42,973 nucleotides of DNA, from positions 1 to 42,973 of the forward strand of contig JAUJOJ010000013.1 in the NCBI GenBank assembly GCA_030447665.1, written 5' to 3'. Every line of letters begins with the position of its first letter. Position 1 is the first letter of the stretch. The position numbers were made by a program, and so were the translations under genes. The DNA is from Allosphingosinicella sp. (lineage in GTDB: Bacteria; Pseudomonadota; Alphaproteobacteria; Sphingomonadales; Sphingomonadaceae). Under the pieces are notes generated by a model. That model saw only the letters and a program-made list of their open reading frames with translations. It was not told the origin of the DNA and did no database searches. Shown here piece by piece: positions 16,209-24,045 of this stretch.

Positions 16209-16548
16209 TCAGTCGCCCTGGCCGGGTTCGGACGAAAAATATTTGTCGAGCTTTGCCCTCTTCGCCCTTGTGCTGGTCCGCATCGGCAGGCGATTCCCGC
16301 TTGCGGGTCAGGTTCGGCCACTCGGCCGAATAAGTGGCGTTGACCTCGAGCCATTTCTCGAGACCCACTTCAGTATCGGGCAGGATCGCCTCGGCCGGAC
16401 ATTCGGGCTCGCAGACGCCGCAATCGATGCACTCGCTGGGGTTGATGACGAGCATGTTATCGCCCTCATAGAAGCAGTCCACCGGGCAGACTTCCACGCA
16501 ATCCATATATTTGCAGCGGATGCACGCTTCGGTGACGACGTAAGTCAT
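16209..16548 (-). CDS. fdxA: Seven-iron ferredoxin FdxA, frameshifted at the 3' end
   Basis: [20 protein letters not shown] with CIRCKYMDC and CPVDCFYEG, then [12 protein letters not shown]: cysteine spacing of a [3Fe-4S][4Fe-4S] ferredoxin. The electron carrier partner is unknown. One extra A near 16246 shifts the frame; the corrected ending [14 protein letters not shown] stops at 16209 and gives 112 aa, the standard length for alphaproteobacterial FdxA. It stands between the S4 protein gene (upstream) and carD (downstream), all on the minus strand, as in many alphaproteobacteria. A palindromic repeat separates it from the S4 gene. Confidence 0.92.
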
Positions 16549-16589
16549 TCTCGCTTCTCCTGAACGGCGTACAGCCCTAGAGCCTTTCC

Positions 16590-16693
16590 CGACAAGGCGG
16601 TATCGCCTTGTCGGATCAGAAAGATGCTCCAGATCAATGTCTGGAGCACTTCCCGGCCGAAAAACCGGTTCCCACTTTTTCCGGGAAGTGCTC
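16590..16693. repeat. Compound palindromic intergenic repeat
   Basis: Three consecutive perfect hairpins: 10 bp (CGACAAGGCG / CGCCTTGTCG, 16590-16613), 9 bp (TGCTCCAGA / TCTGGAGCA, 16625-16648) and 13 bp (16644-16656 with 16681-16693), the last enclosing AAAAACCGGTTCCCACTTTTT. The last type, with CCGGTTCCCACTTTTTCCG in the loop, belongs to a palindromic repeat widespread in Rhizobiales and Sphingomonadales genomes. The outer edge carries the stop codon of the S4 gene (TAG, 16695-16693). It probably serves as a bidirectional terminator or mRNA 3'-end stabiliser. Confidence 0.75.
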
Positions 16694-16990
16694 TAGTCTT
16701 CGCCGCCTTCGCTCGTCAACGGGCCTTCGGGCACTTCGCTGTAGAAGCCGCGCCTCGGCGGGCGGGCCGCGGCGGCGGGGCAGCGCTTCGACCTTGATCA
16801 CGCGCACCTTGCCGTGGACGGCGAAGCTCAGCACGTCCCCGACCCGAACCGGCGCGTGCGCCCGGTCGATGATGCGCCCGGCGAGGCGAAGCCGCCCGTC
16901 CTCGGCCAGCTGCTGGGCAAGGTTCCGCGTCTTCACGATCCGCGCGAACCACAGGAACTTGTCGAGGCGCAGGCTCTCGCCCTCAGCCAC
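16693..16990 (-). CDS. S4-domain RNA-binding protein (Hsp15-like), frameshifted
   Basis: Begins at GTG 16990 (MAEGESLRLDKFLWFARIVK), with LRLDKFLWFARIVKTRNLAQ the S4 RNA-binding motif and VRVGDVLSFAVHGKVRVIKV the second half, as in Hsp15 / RNA-binding S4 proteins that act on stalled or damaged ribosomes. A frame change near 16750 is needed to read the tail RGFYSEVPEGPLTSEGGED, which ends at a TAG lying in the palindromic repeat. About 99 aa. It starts 2 bases after the helicase stop (TGA-AA-GTG), so translation is probably coupled to it. Confidence 0.82.
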
Positions 16991-16992
16991 TT

Positions 16993-19626
16993 TCAGGTCC
17001 GGGGGCAGCGGTGGCCAGGCTGGCGAGGCGGCGGACTGTCTTTTGCCGGTCCGTCACGGCTGCCTGCGGCCCTCGACCTGGCCCTCAGCTCGGCAAGGGC
17101 GGCGAAAGCGTGGCGGGGATCGTGCTTCGGCTCGGGACGATGGCGGCCGCGGCCGCGCCAGACCCAGCCGGCCTGGCCCGCGTCGGGGCGGAAGCCGATG
17201 TCCTTCATCAGCCGCGCGATCGCCTGCGGCTGAAGCCCGATCGAGGTGGCGAGCGGCTGGTCGACCACCGTCTCCTGCTTTCCCGCGCGCGCTTCATGGG
17301 CATGGCGCGCGAGCCGTTCGACGAGATCGACCCGAAGCATCTGCGGCCCCACCGAGCGGAAGCCGAGGCGGGTCAGCAGCAGGCGGCGCTCGTCCGCCGG
17401 CGTGTCGAGCACCACGCTCGACTGCGGCGGCAGCTCGGGCATCGGTGCGCCCGAGGCCGCGGCCCTCAGCGCCGTCCGCCAGCGTATCGCCTCGGGTTTC
17501 AGGACATCGGGCATGAAAAGATCGAGCGCGCCGATCCGCACCCGAAGCTTCGAGATCTGCCGGCGCTGGTCCCGGTCGAGCGCGGCGAGCGGCTTGGCCA
17601 CTTCGACGCGCGAGACGATCCCGCCCTCGTCCACCAGCATGGCGAGCACGGAGCGCACCGCAGGTCCCGCGGCCGGATCCTGCGCGGCCGCGCCGGCGCG
17701 CCTCAGGCTCCCGAGCGACTGCTCGACCCGGCTGCGCACCCAGTTCTTGAGCCGTTCGATAACCGCCTCCCTGCCGCGCTCGGACAGGCGCTCGATGCGC
17801 CGGTCGAGGAGCACGCGCGGCGAGAGCAGGTTCTTTCCCGGCCCGAGGCGGGCGACTTCGTGGCCGCGCCAGAGGACCGCGACCGGCTTCCCCGCCTCGG
17901 TGCGCAGCGTGAAATGGTCGTCCGTATCGGCGACGAGCGCGCCGGCACGTTTTTCATATTCGCCGCCGAGGCGCCGTTCGGCCGTCGCCAGCAGCATCTT
18001 GCGGTCGGAATGTTTTGCCGCCGGATCGACTTCGAAGTGAAAGCCTTCAAGCCGGCCGATCGGATAGCTGCCGACGGTCACCTCGCCATATTCATCGACG
18101 ATCACCGGGAATTCGCCCGCGCCTTTCGCTCCGAGATCGCGCATCAGCACCGAGGTGCGGCGATCGACGAAGCGCTGCGTCAGCCGCTCGTGGAGCGCAT
18201 CGGAAAGCTTCTCCTCGACCGTGCGGGCGCGCTCCGCCATCACCTCGGGCTCGGCCAGCCAATCGGCACGGTGGGCGATATAGGCCCAGGTGCGAACGCC
18301 GGCGATCCGGTCGGCCAGCGTCTCGATGTCGCCTTGGATGTTGTCGAGGCGGGCGAGCTGCTCGGCATACCAACCCTGCGGGATGCGCCCGCTCCCTTCG
18401 GTGAGATGGGCGAAGATGCGCGCCACCAGCCGCGCGTGATGCTCGGGGCCGGTCTTGCGGAAATCGGGCAGCCCGCAGGCGGCCCAGAGGCGGCGGACCC
18501 GGTCCTGGCCGGCGGCGCGGCTCCTGATTTCGGGATCCTCGGCAAGCCGCTTCAGGACGGCGAGGTCGACCGCCTCGGGCGCTGCCTTGAGCACGGGCCG
18601 GTCCGGACGCCGTTCGAGCGACCGGATCAGCGCGTCGATGCTGCGGAAATCGGGATCGCCCTCACGCCAGTAGAGCCGCTCGAGCGGCGAGAAACGATGC
18701 TCCTCGATCGCCTCGATCTCCTCGGGGCGGAACTCGGACATCAGCTCCCCTTCGAGGGTGAGGGAGCCGAAGGTGCCGTCCTTCTGGTGCCGCCCGGCGC
18801 GGCCGGCGATCTGCGCCATTTCGGCGGGTGTCAGACGGCGCCGTCTATGCCCGTCGAACTTCGACAGGCCGGCAAAGGCGACATGGGTCACGTCCATGTT
18901 GAGGCCCATGCCGATCGCGTCGGTGGCGACGAGATAATCGACCTCGCCGGCTTGGTACATCGCCACCTGGGCATTGCGTGTCCGGGGGGAAAGCGCGCCC
19001 ATCACCACGGCAGCGCCGCCGCGCATCCGCCGCAGCATCTCGGCGACCGCGTAGACCTGCTCGGCGGAAAAGGCGACGATGGCGGAGCGGGGCGGCAGGC
19101 GCGACAGCTTGGCCGGGCCGGCATAGCTGAGGGTCGAGAAGCGCGGGCGGCCGATGATCTCCGCCTTGGGAAGCAAGGCCCGCACCATCGGCGCAAGGCT
19201 TTCGGAGCCCAGGATCATCGTCTCCTCGCGGCCGCGGGCATGGAGCATCCGATCGGTGAAGACGTGGCCGCGTTCGGGATCGGCGCCGAGCTGCGCCTCG
19301 TCGAGCGCGACAAAGGCGAAGTCCCGCTCCATCGGCCCTTCGGCCGGCCGGCCAGGCCGGCCGCTCTGGACAGGCATCGATTCCGCCGTGCAAAGGAACC
19401 ATCGCGCGTCCTTGGGGAGGATCTTCTCCTCGCCGGTGATGAGGGCGACCTGGTTGGGGCCCTTGATCTTCACCACCCGGTCGTAGACCTCACGGGCCAG
19501 CAGGCGCAGCGGAAAGCCCATCATACCGCTCGAATGGGCGCACATGCGCTCGACCGCGAGGTGGGTCTTGCCCGTGTTGGTCGGTCCCAGGATGGCCGCC
19601 AGCGACGTCCGGGCGAAATCACTCAT
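16993..19626 (-). CDS. SUV3-like DExH RNA helicase
   Basis: An 877-residue helicase with Walker A GPTNTGKT at 14-21, Walker B VALDEAQ at 106-112, and motif VI QIAGRAGRHQKDG at about 270. The order GPTNTGKTHLAVERM ... ITGEEKI ... TAES matches the mitochondrial SUV3-type family found in alphaproteobacteria. Family members are RNA (sometimes DNA) unwinding enzymes of mRNA decay. The last 60 residues are basic and low-complexity (RGRGRHRPEPKHDPRHAF ...). The coding frame is intact, a contrast with its neighbours. It is followed at once by the S4 RNA-binding gene, so the two probably work on RNA together. No degradosome partner is visible. Confidence 0.85.
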   Translation of the reverse strand: MSDFARTSLAAILGPTNTGKTHLAVERMCAHSSGMMGFPLRLLAREVYDRVVKIKGPNQVALITGEEKILPKDARWFLCTAESMPVQSGRPGRPAEGPMERDFAFVALDEAQLGADPERGHVFTDRMLHARGREETMILGSESLAPMVRALLPKAEIIGRPRFSTLSYAGPAKLSRLPPRSAIVAFSAEQVYAVAEMLRRMRGGAAVVMGALSPRTRNAQVAMYQAGEVDYLVATDAIGMGLNMDVTHVAFAGLSKFDGHRRRRLTPAEMAQIAGRAGRHQKDGTFGSLTLEGELMSEFRPEEIEAIEEHRFSPLERLYWREGDPDFRSIDALIRSLERRPDRPVLKAAPEAVDLAVLKRLAEDPEIRSRAAGQDRVRRLWAACGLPDFRKTGPEHHARLVARIFAHLTEGSGRIPQGWYAEQLARLDNIQGDIETLADRIAGVRTWAYIAHRADWLAEPEVMAERARTVEEKLSDALHERLTQRFVDRRTSVLMRDLGAKGAGEFPVIVDEYGEVTVGSYPIGRLEGFHFEVDPAAKHSDRKMLLATAERRLGGEYEKRAGALVADTDDHFTLRTEAGKPVAVLWRGHEVARLGPGKNLLSPRVLLDRRIERLSERGREAVIERLKNWVRSRVEQSLGSLRRAGAAAQDPAAGPAVRSVLAMLVDEGGIVSRVEVAKPLAALDRDQRRQISKLRVRIGALDLFMPDVLKPEAIRWRTALRAAASGAPMPELPPQSSVVLDTPADERRLLLTRLGFRSVGPQMLRVDLVERLARHAHEARAGKQETVVDQPLATSIGLQPQAIARLMKDIGFRPDAGQAGWVWRGRGRHRPEPKHDPRHAFAALAELRARSRAAGSRDGPAKDSPPPRQPGHRCPRT

Positions 19627-19867
19627 CGCCGATAGATCGGCACTGGCCGCGCAAAAGGCAACAACTTGTGTGGGGTCCGCGGAAAACCCGCTCGCTTGTC
19701 CGCTCCCTTGGCTCGCTTCGTCGTGATCCCGGGATCGGCTCCGATCGCTTTTACTTTACTTTAACCGTCTTTTGCGCACACTCCTGTCCCGACCGCGAAA
19801 CGGTCCCAGCGAAGCGACTTCGACGGGATCCAGAGCGGGGGGATGTCTGGGGCTGCGGGGCACATCT

Positions 19868-21397
19868 TTGTATCAGTTCAGTGATATAAGAGCCGGCGCG
19901 GGCAGCGGCACCGCTGCCCTCAGCCTCGATCAGGTCCTTTACAGGCCTCCGGTCCAGCCGAGCTTCGGCGACAAAGTCCGCACTCTGCGTGGAAAATCAG
20001 CCGAGCTCGATCTCGTCGTCGATCTCGGCGTCGGCATCGGCTCGAGGGAATGGGCGCGCGGCTTCGCCACCTGCACCCTGCTGTGCCTCGCGGCCTACGC
20101 GTTCGCTCCGAGGATCGGGCCGATCGCCGCCCCCTCCCCGGCACCGCTCGGCGATGTGCAATATGAGGAAGTGCGCGCGCTTTCGATCGCGCCGCTCGCT
20201 TATGGCGCCGACACCGGCCGCCGCATGGCCGCCACCGACGCGGTCGAGCCGCTCACCGACACGCCCGAGCGGCCGAGCATCGATCTCGTCGCCACTCTGG
20301 GCCGCGGCGACGGCTTCACCCGGCTGCTCGAGCGGTCCGGCATCGGCAAGGGCGAAGCCGCTTTCGTGGCGCAGATGGTGGGAGCGGTGGTTCCGCTTGC
20401 CGATATCCGCCCCGGCACGGCAATGGACGTCGCCCTCGGCCGCCGCCCCAACCGGCAGGTGGCACGGCCGTTGGAAGCGCTCAGCTTCCGCGCCCGATTC
20501 GATCTTCGGCTCTCGCTGAAGCGCATCGACGGCAAGATGACGCTCGCGCAGATCCCCATTTCCGTCGACGACACGCCGCTGCGCATCCAGGGCAGCGTCG
20601 GATCCGGCCTCTATCGTTCGGCGCGCGCCGCCGGGGCGCCCGCCAAGGCGGTCGAAGCCTTCATTCGCGCGCTCGCCGGCCAGATGAACATCGGCGACGT
20701 CGATGCCGACGACCGCTTCGACATCGTCCTCGAGCATCGCCGCGCCGAGACCGGCGAAAGCGAGGCGGGCCAGCTTCTTTATGCGGGTCTAGAGCGGACC
20801 GGCGGCAAGAGCCTGCAGCTGATGCAGTGGAGCCAGGACGGCAAGCTGCAATGGTTCGAAGCCTCGGGCGTCGGCAAGGCGCGGGGGCTCCTCCAGCGGC
20901 CGGTGCCCGGCATGGTTTCCTCGGCGTTCGGGCTGCGCCGCCACCCGATCCTCGGCTATACCCGCATGCACAAGGGAATGGATTTCCGCGCCGGCTACGG
21001 CACGCCGATCCTCGCCGCCACCGACGGCCGTGTCGCCATGGCGGGCTGGGCCGGCGGCTACGGCAAGCAGGTGCGGATCGCGCATCCCGGCGGGCTGCTG
21101 ACCAGCTATTCGCATATGAGCCGCATCGTCGCGCAGCCGGGCACGATCGTCCGCCAGGGCCAAGTGATCGGCTATGTCGGCTCGACCGGGCTTTCGACCG
21201 GCCCGCACCTCCATTACGAGCTGTACCGCAACGGGGTGCCGATCAATCCGGCCTCGGTGCAGTTCGTGATGCGCTCGCAGCTCGACGGCCCCAGCCTGGC
21301 CGGCTTCCGCGCGCGGCTGCGCGGCCTGCTGTCGCTGCCGGTCGGGGCCGTGCAGCAGGCTTCGGCGACAAGCACGGGCAGCCGCCGTCCGGGCTAA
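19868..21397 (+). CDS. M23 (LytM) endopeptidase
   Basis: About 509 residues. A single membrane helix (about residues 60-78, FATCTLLCLAAYAFAP) anchors a long periplasmic region. The C-terminal LytM domain has the first zinc His and Asp in HKGMDFRAGYGTP (His at 368, Asp at 372) and HLH at 447-449. The pattern is that of DD- or LD-endopeptidases, or their degenerate activators of amidases. Both HxxxD and HxH are present, so it is probably active on peptidoglycan cross-bridges during growth or division. TTG 19868 is chosen because the conserved-looking sequence (YQFSDIRAGAGSGTAALSLD) starts there; the open frame extends to 19772. It is divergent from the helicase, with a 240-base spacer. Confidence 0.85.
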   Translation: MYQFSDIRAGAGSGTAALSLDQVLYRPPVQPSFGDKVRTLRGKSAELDLVVDLGVGIGSREWARGFATCTLLCLAAYAFAPRIGPIAAPSPAPLGDVQYEEVRALSIAPLAYGADTGRRMAATDAVEPLTDTPERPSIDLVATLGRGDGFTRLLERSGIGKGEAAFVAQMVGAVVPLADIRPGTAMDVALGRRPNRQVARPLEALSFRARFDLRLSLKRIDGKMTLAQIPISVDDTPLRIQGSVGSGLYRSARAAGAPAKAVEAFIRALAGQMNIGDVDADDRFDIVLEHRRAETGESEAGQLLYAGLERTGGKSLQLMQWSQDGKLQWFEASGVGKARGLLQRPVPGMVSSAFGLRRHPILGYTRMHKGMDFRAGYGTPILAATDGRVAMAGWAGGYGKQVRIAHPGGLLTSYSHMSRIVAQPGTIVRQGQVIGYVGSTGLSTGPHLHYELYRNGVPINPASVQFVMRSQLDGPSLAGFRARLRGLLSLPVGAVQQASATSTGSRRPG

Positions 21398-21398
21398 T

Positions 21399-21835
21399 TC
21401 AGAGATTAGTGACAGCAAAGCCGCCGCGGCCGACGAGGCGCTCCGCCACCATGGAACGGTGGCAGCATCCCGCGTCGGCTTCGTAGCAGAGCAGCGCCGA
21501 ACGGCGATCGCCGGCGGCACCAAGCGCCTGCTCCATCGCAAGCTCCGCCTCAGCTGTTTCGAGGTGCAGGCCATAGATGCCGCGCATTTCCGCGGTCCGC
21601 CCTTGCGCGCGGCGTCGCGCCCGGCCTTCGGCGTTCCGAGGTCCCGCAATTGCAGATAATCGATCCCCTGCTCGCGCAGCCCGGCGGCAAGAGCGGTCTT
21701 GGAGAAACCCGGCCGGCGCGATGCCGCGACGGCGCGGACGTCGATCACCAGCTGGACGCCGGCGGCGACAAGCTGCCCAAGGAATTCGTCGAACGTCTTT
21801 CCCTCGTAGCCGATCGTCCAGAGCGGGCGCGGCAT
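21399..21835 (-). CDS. DUF488 family protein, frameshifted
   Basis: Begins MPRPLWTIGYEGKTFDEFLG with VIDVRAVAASRRPGFSK, the DUF488 hallmark (TIGYEGK, DVR, [SR]R..GFSK). A frame change near 21605 is needed to reach the C-terminal part (LLCYEADAGCCHRSMVAERL) with its conserved CxxxxxxCHR. Total about 145 aa. Function is unknown; some members are linked to RNA or nucleotide metabolism. It starts 11 bases after the TFIIB-zinc gene and is probably cotranscribed with it. Confidence 0.82.
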
Positions 21836-21846
21836 TGCAGCTTTGC

Positions 21847-22140
21847 TCAGTCGAACAGCTCTTCGAGGAAGCTCTTCTTCCTTTTGTGATAAGGCTGCTT
21901 GTAGCCATGATCATAGCCGCCGCCATATCCCGGACGCGGCGCCCCACCATAAGGAGGCGGATCCGCGGCGCGCGGGGGTTCGCTCGGGGCGGCGCTCCGC
22001 TCGATGATCTTGTCGAGCTCGCCCCGATCGAGCCATACCCCGCGGCAGGTGGGGCAATAATCGATCTCGATGCTTTGCCGCTCGCTCATCACCAGCGGCG
22101 TGCGGTCGATCGGGCAGAGCATCTCGCTGTTCGTCGGCAT
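21847..22140 (-). CDS. TFIIB-type zinc-binding protein
   Basis: A 97-residue protein. CPIDRTPL and CPTCRGVWLDRGEL give two Cys-x2-Cys-like knuckles (residues 9-12 region and 29-32), the zf-TFIIB family seen in many bacteria, usually with a variable low-complexity tail. The tail here is rich in Pro, Gly and Tyr (PPYGGAPRPGYGGGYDHGY) and ends KKSFLEELFD, an amphipathic helix. Role is unknown. It is upstream of the DUF488 gene in the same orientation. Confidence 0.85.
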   Translation of the reverse strand: MPTNSEMLCPIDRTPLVMSERQSIEIDYCPTCRGVWLDRGELDKIIERSAAPSEPPRAADPPPYGGAPRPGYGGGYDHGYKQPYHKRKKSFLEELFD

Positions 22141-22209
22141 GCAGGTTCCTTCATTTGCCCACCCAAGCTAAGGAGAGGATCGGGAAGCTGCAAGGTCGGG
22201 GAGGCGGGA

Positions 22210-22597
22210 ATGCCGGTGCTTGGGATTGGCGGATTGTTCTTCAGGGCGCGCGATCCGGATGCACTGAGCGCCTGGTATCGCGAGCATCTCGGCGTCGGCG
22301 CCGGATGCGATTCCACCGGTGAGAACCAGCCGGACGAGTGGGCCTGGCGCACCCAAAGCGGGCCGGTGGTGTTCGCTCCGTTCAAAGCGGACACCGACTA
22401 TTTCGCCGCGGACAAGGCGTTCATGATCAATCTGCGCGTCAGCGGTCTCGACGCGCTCCTGGAAACGCTTTCGGGCAGCCGGCATCGAGATCATCACCAA
22501 GCCCGAATGGGACCATCCCGATGCCGGGCGCTTTGCCCGCGTCCACGATCCCGAAGGCAATTCCATCGAGCTGTGGGAGCCGCCGCAACAGAGCTGA
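22210..22597 (+). CDS. VOC (glyoxalase/bleomycin resistance) family protein, frameshifted
   Basis: Residues 1-75 read LGIGGLFFRARDPDALSAWY, the first half of a VOC module, with FKADTDYFAADKAFMINLRV next. The second half needs a frame change near 22480 to give EIITKPEWDHPDAGRFARVH and DPEGNSIELWEPP (metal-ligand Glu in the last strand). About 129 aa. Substrate is unknown; enzymes of this size range from glyoxalases to drug-binding proteins. It starts 69 bases from the divergent zinc-protein gene. Confidence 0.8.
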
Positions 22598-22825
22598 GCG
22601 TCCGGTTCCGGACAGCCTTGTGCGCTCCCGGACAGATATTCCGATCCTCTCCCATCCCAACGATTGGGAAAATTTCCCAAGCTTTTGCGCGCCTGGATTT
22701 GCTCCCAGCCTGCGCTCAGAGCGACAATGGCGGTTTTCTGCGCTTCTCCGGGTTTGGCACACTCCCTGCAAATTGCTTGGCATGGCTGCCGGATGGTCCG
22801 GCCGCCGGTTCAGGGAAGAAGAAAA

Positions 22826-22933
22826 ATGACCTCTATCAACCTTTCGCAGATCGCCGCTTCGCTCATCGCCGCGGTTGCCGCGAGCACTCTCTTCATCTCC
22901 GCCGCTATCGGCCCGGCCGCGCAGCTCATCTGA
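22826..22933 (+). CDS. Small membrane protein (35 aa)
   Basis: MTSINLSQIAASLIAAVAAS then TLFISAAIGPAAQLI: a single hydrophobic helix from about residue 8 to 33. It has a purine-rich upstream stretch (GGGAAGAAGAAAA) and sits 47 bases before a PspC-domain gene. Position and composition suggest a small inner-membrane stress protein. I know no named family for it. Confidence 0.55.
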   Translation: MTSINLSQIAASLIAAVAASTLFISAAIGPAAQLI

Positions 22934-22980
22934 TCGGCCGGTTCGCCGGACACGAGGACTTCAAACATCAAGGACAGGAC

Positions 22981-23166
22981 ATGAACGGCCATTACGCACT
23001 CGACAAAGGCAATGCCAAGCTCCTCGGCGTCTGCGCCGGCTTCGCCCGCTGGGCGGACGTGGACCCGACGCTGACCCGAGCGACGATGGTGCTGATGACG
23101 CTGTTCCTCAGCCCGATCGTGCTCGTCGCCTATCTTCTGATCGCGCTCGTAGCGAACGATCGCTGA
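22981..23166 (+). CDS. PspC-domain protein
   Basis: A 61-residue protein, MNGHYALDKGNAKLLGVCAG, followed by FARWADVDPTLTRATMVLMT and a C-terminal helix LFLSPIVLVAYLLIALVAND. The KLLGVCAG and DPTLTR pattern is the PspC domain of phage-shock envelope-stress systems (toxin or stress-sensing partner of PspA/PspB). Here it is a stand-alone short form. ATG 22981 fits the domain start. It lies in a run of small envelope genes (22826-23300). Confidence 0.8.
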   Translation: MNGHYALDKGNAKLLGVCAGFARWADVDPTLTRATMVLMTLFLSPIVLVAYLLIALVANDR

Positions 23167-23189
23167 GCACCGGGAAGGACGTAGGAGCC

Positions 23190-23300
23190 ATGAAGAAGAG
23201 CTTCTACCAACAGTGGATGATCCGGCTGCGGGCGTTCCTCGCAGCAAAGGAAGTCGCACCAGCGCCGGGCAACGCGCCTCGGCGCAGGCCGCGAGGCTGA
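23190..23300 (+). CDS. Small basic protein (36 aa)
   Basis: MKKSFYQQWMIRLRAFLAAK, then EVAPAPGNAPRRRPRG, with a GTAGGAG ribosome-binding site in front. It is short and basic with an amphipathic N-terminal helix. It may be a real small protein of the PspC cluster or noise; I recognise no family. Confidence 0.4.
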   Translation: MKKSFYQQWMIRLRAFLAAKEVAPAPGNAPRRRPRG

Positions 23301-23349
23301 CGAACCTCAAGCGCGCGCGCCCCGCGCGCGGCCCGGTCGGAGCCAGTGA

Positions 23350-23396
23350 GACCAAGATTCACGTTTCAGGCTGTTCAGCCTGGAACGATCTTGGTC
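23350..23396. repeat. 47-bp palindromic repeat (family C)
   Basis: The outer arms GACCAAGAT and ATCTTGGTC are perfect, and the inner arms CAGGCTG and CAGCCTG flank a TT loop. It lies 49 bases after the small basic gene and 12 bases before the META gene, where it can act as terminator or stabiliser. A related element is at 29674-29700. Confidence 0.7.
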
Positions 23397-23408
23397 TAGG
23401 GTCGGGCG

Positions 23409-23801
23409 ATGCGCATTTTCCTTCTCCTCCTTTTTCTTCTCGGCGGCTGCGCCGCCGCGCCCGGCGGACGGCAGATAAGCGGGCGCGACTGGCGCGCCGC
23501 CAATCTCAATGGAGTGCCCGTGCTCCCTGATTCGTCCGTGACGCTCCGCCTCGAGGGCGGCGACCGCGTGAGCGGAAGCGCCGGCTGCAACCTTTATTCC
23601 GGGACCTATCGGCTGATGTCGAAGGAGGGCATCGATTTCACCACCCTCGCCACCACCCGCAAGGCGTGCGCGCCCGAGCTGATGGATCAGGAGCGGCGCT
23701 TTCTTTCGATCCTGGAAGCGGTGGAAGGCTACAGCTTCTACAGCGACGGCAGCTTCTCGCTCGTCTCGCCCGACGGCCGCGCGATCCGCTTCCGCTATTA
23801 G
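23409..23801 (+). CDS. META/HslJ-domain lipoprotein
   Basis: A 130-residue lipoprotein. MRIFLLLLFLLGGC has a lipobox ending at Cys14. The rest is a META domain (HslJ-like): SGRDWRAANLNGVPVLPDSS, SGSAGCNLYSGTYRL, FTTLATTRKACAPELMDQE, FLSILEAVEGYSFY. HslJ family proteins are outer-membrane heat-shock lipoproteins linked to novobiocin resistance. The internal pair of cysteines (GCNLY and KACAP) is conserved in the family. Intact. Confidence 0.85.
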   Translation: MRIFLLLLFLLGGCAAAPGGRQISGRDWRAANLNGVPVLPDSSVTLRLEGGDRVSGSAGCNLYSGTYRLMSKEGIDFTTLATTRKACAPELMDQERRFLSILEAVEGYSFYSDGSFSLVSPDGRAIRFRY

Positions 23802-23825
23802 AGCCTCAGCCGATCGGCAGGAAGA

Positions 23826-23956
23826 TGCCGAGGATCGCCACCGCGAGTCCCATGCAGGCGATGATGAGCGCCGCCCGCGCAAGCATGTAGGCCCGCTGCG
23901 CCGCCGAACAGGCCTCCAGCGATGCGCAGGCTCTCGGTTTCGGGGCCTTCGGCCAT
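23826..23956 (-). CDS. Small membrane protein, frameshifted
   Basis: On the minus strand ATG 23956 begins MAEGPETESLRI. A frame change then gives ASLEACSAAQRAYMLARAAL and IIACMGLAVAILGIFLPIG, a membrane helix, to TGA 23828-23826. The total length fits one indel. No family is known to me. The call rests on the coherent helix in the alternative frame. Confidence 0.4.
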
Positions 23957-24045
23957 GGTCTTCCTTTCGCTGCAGATTAGGGCCAACCCTGTGCTACCAG
24001 GATCCGAGGTCGGCAGGATAGTTTCGGCGTGAACGGGGGGCGCGG

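Noticed and set aside
17011..19635. 874-codon plus-strand ORF antisense to the helicase
   Set aside because: It mirrors the helicase codons, has no protein-like motifs and arises from high GC at third positions.
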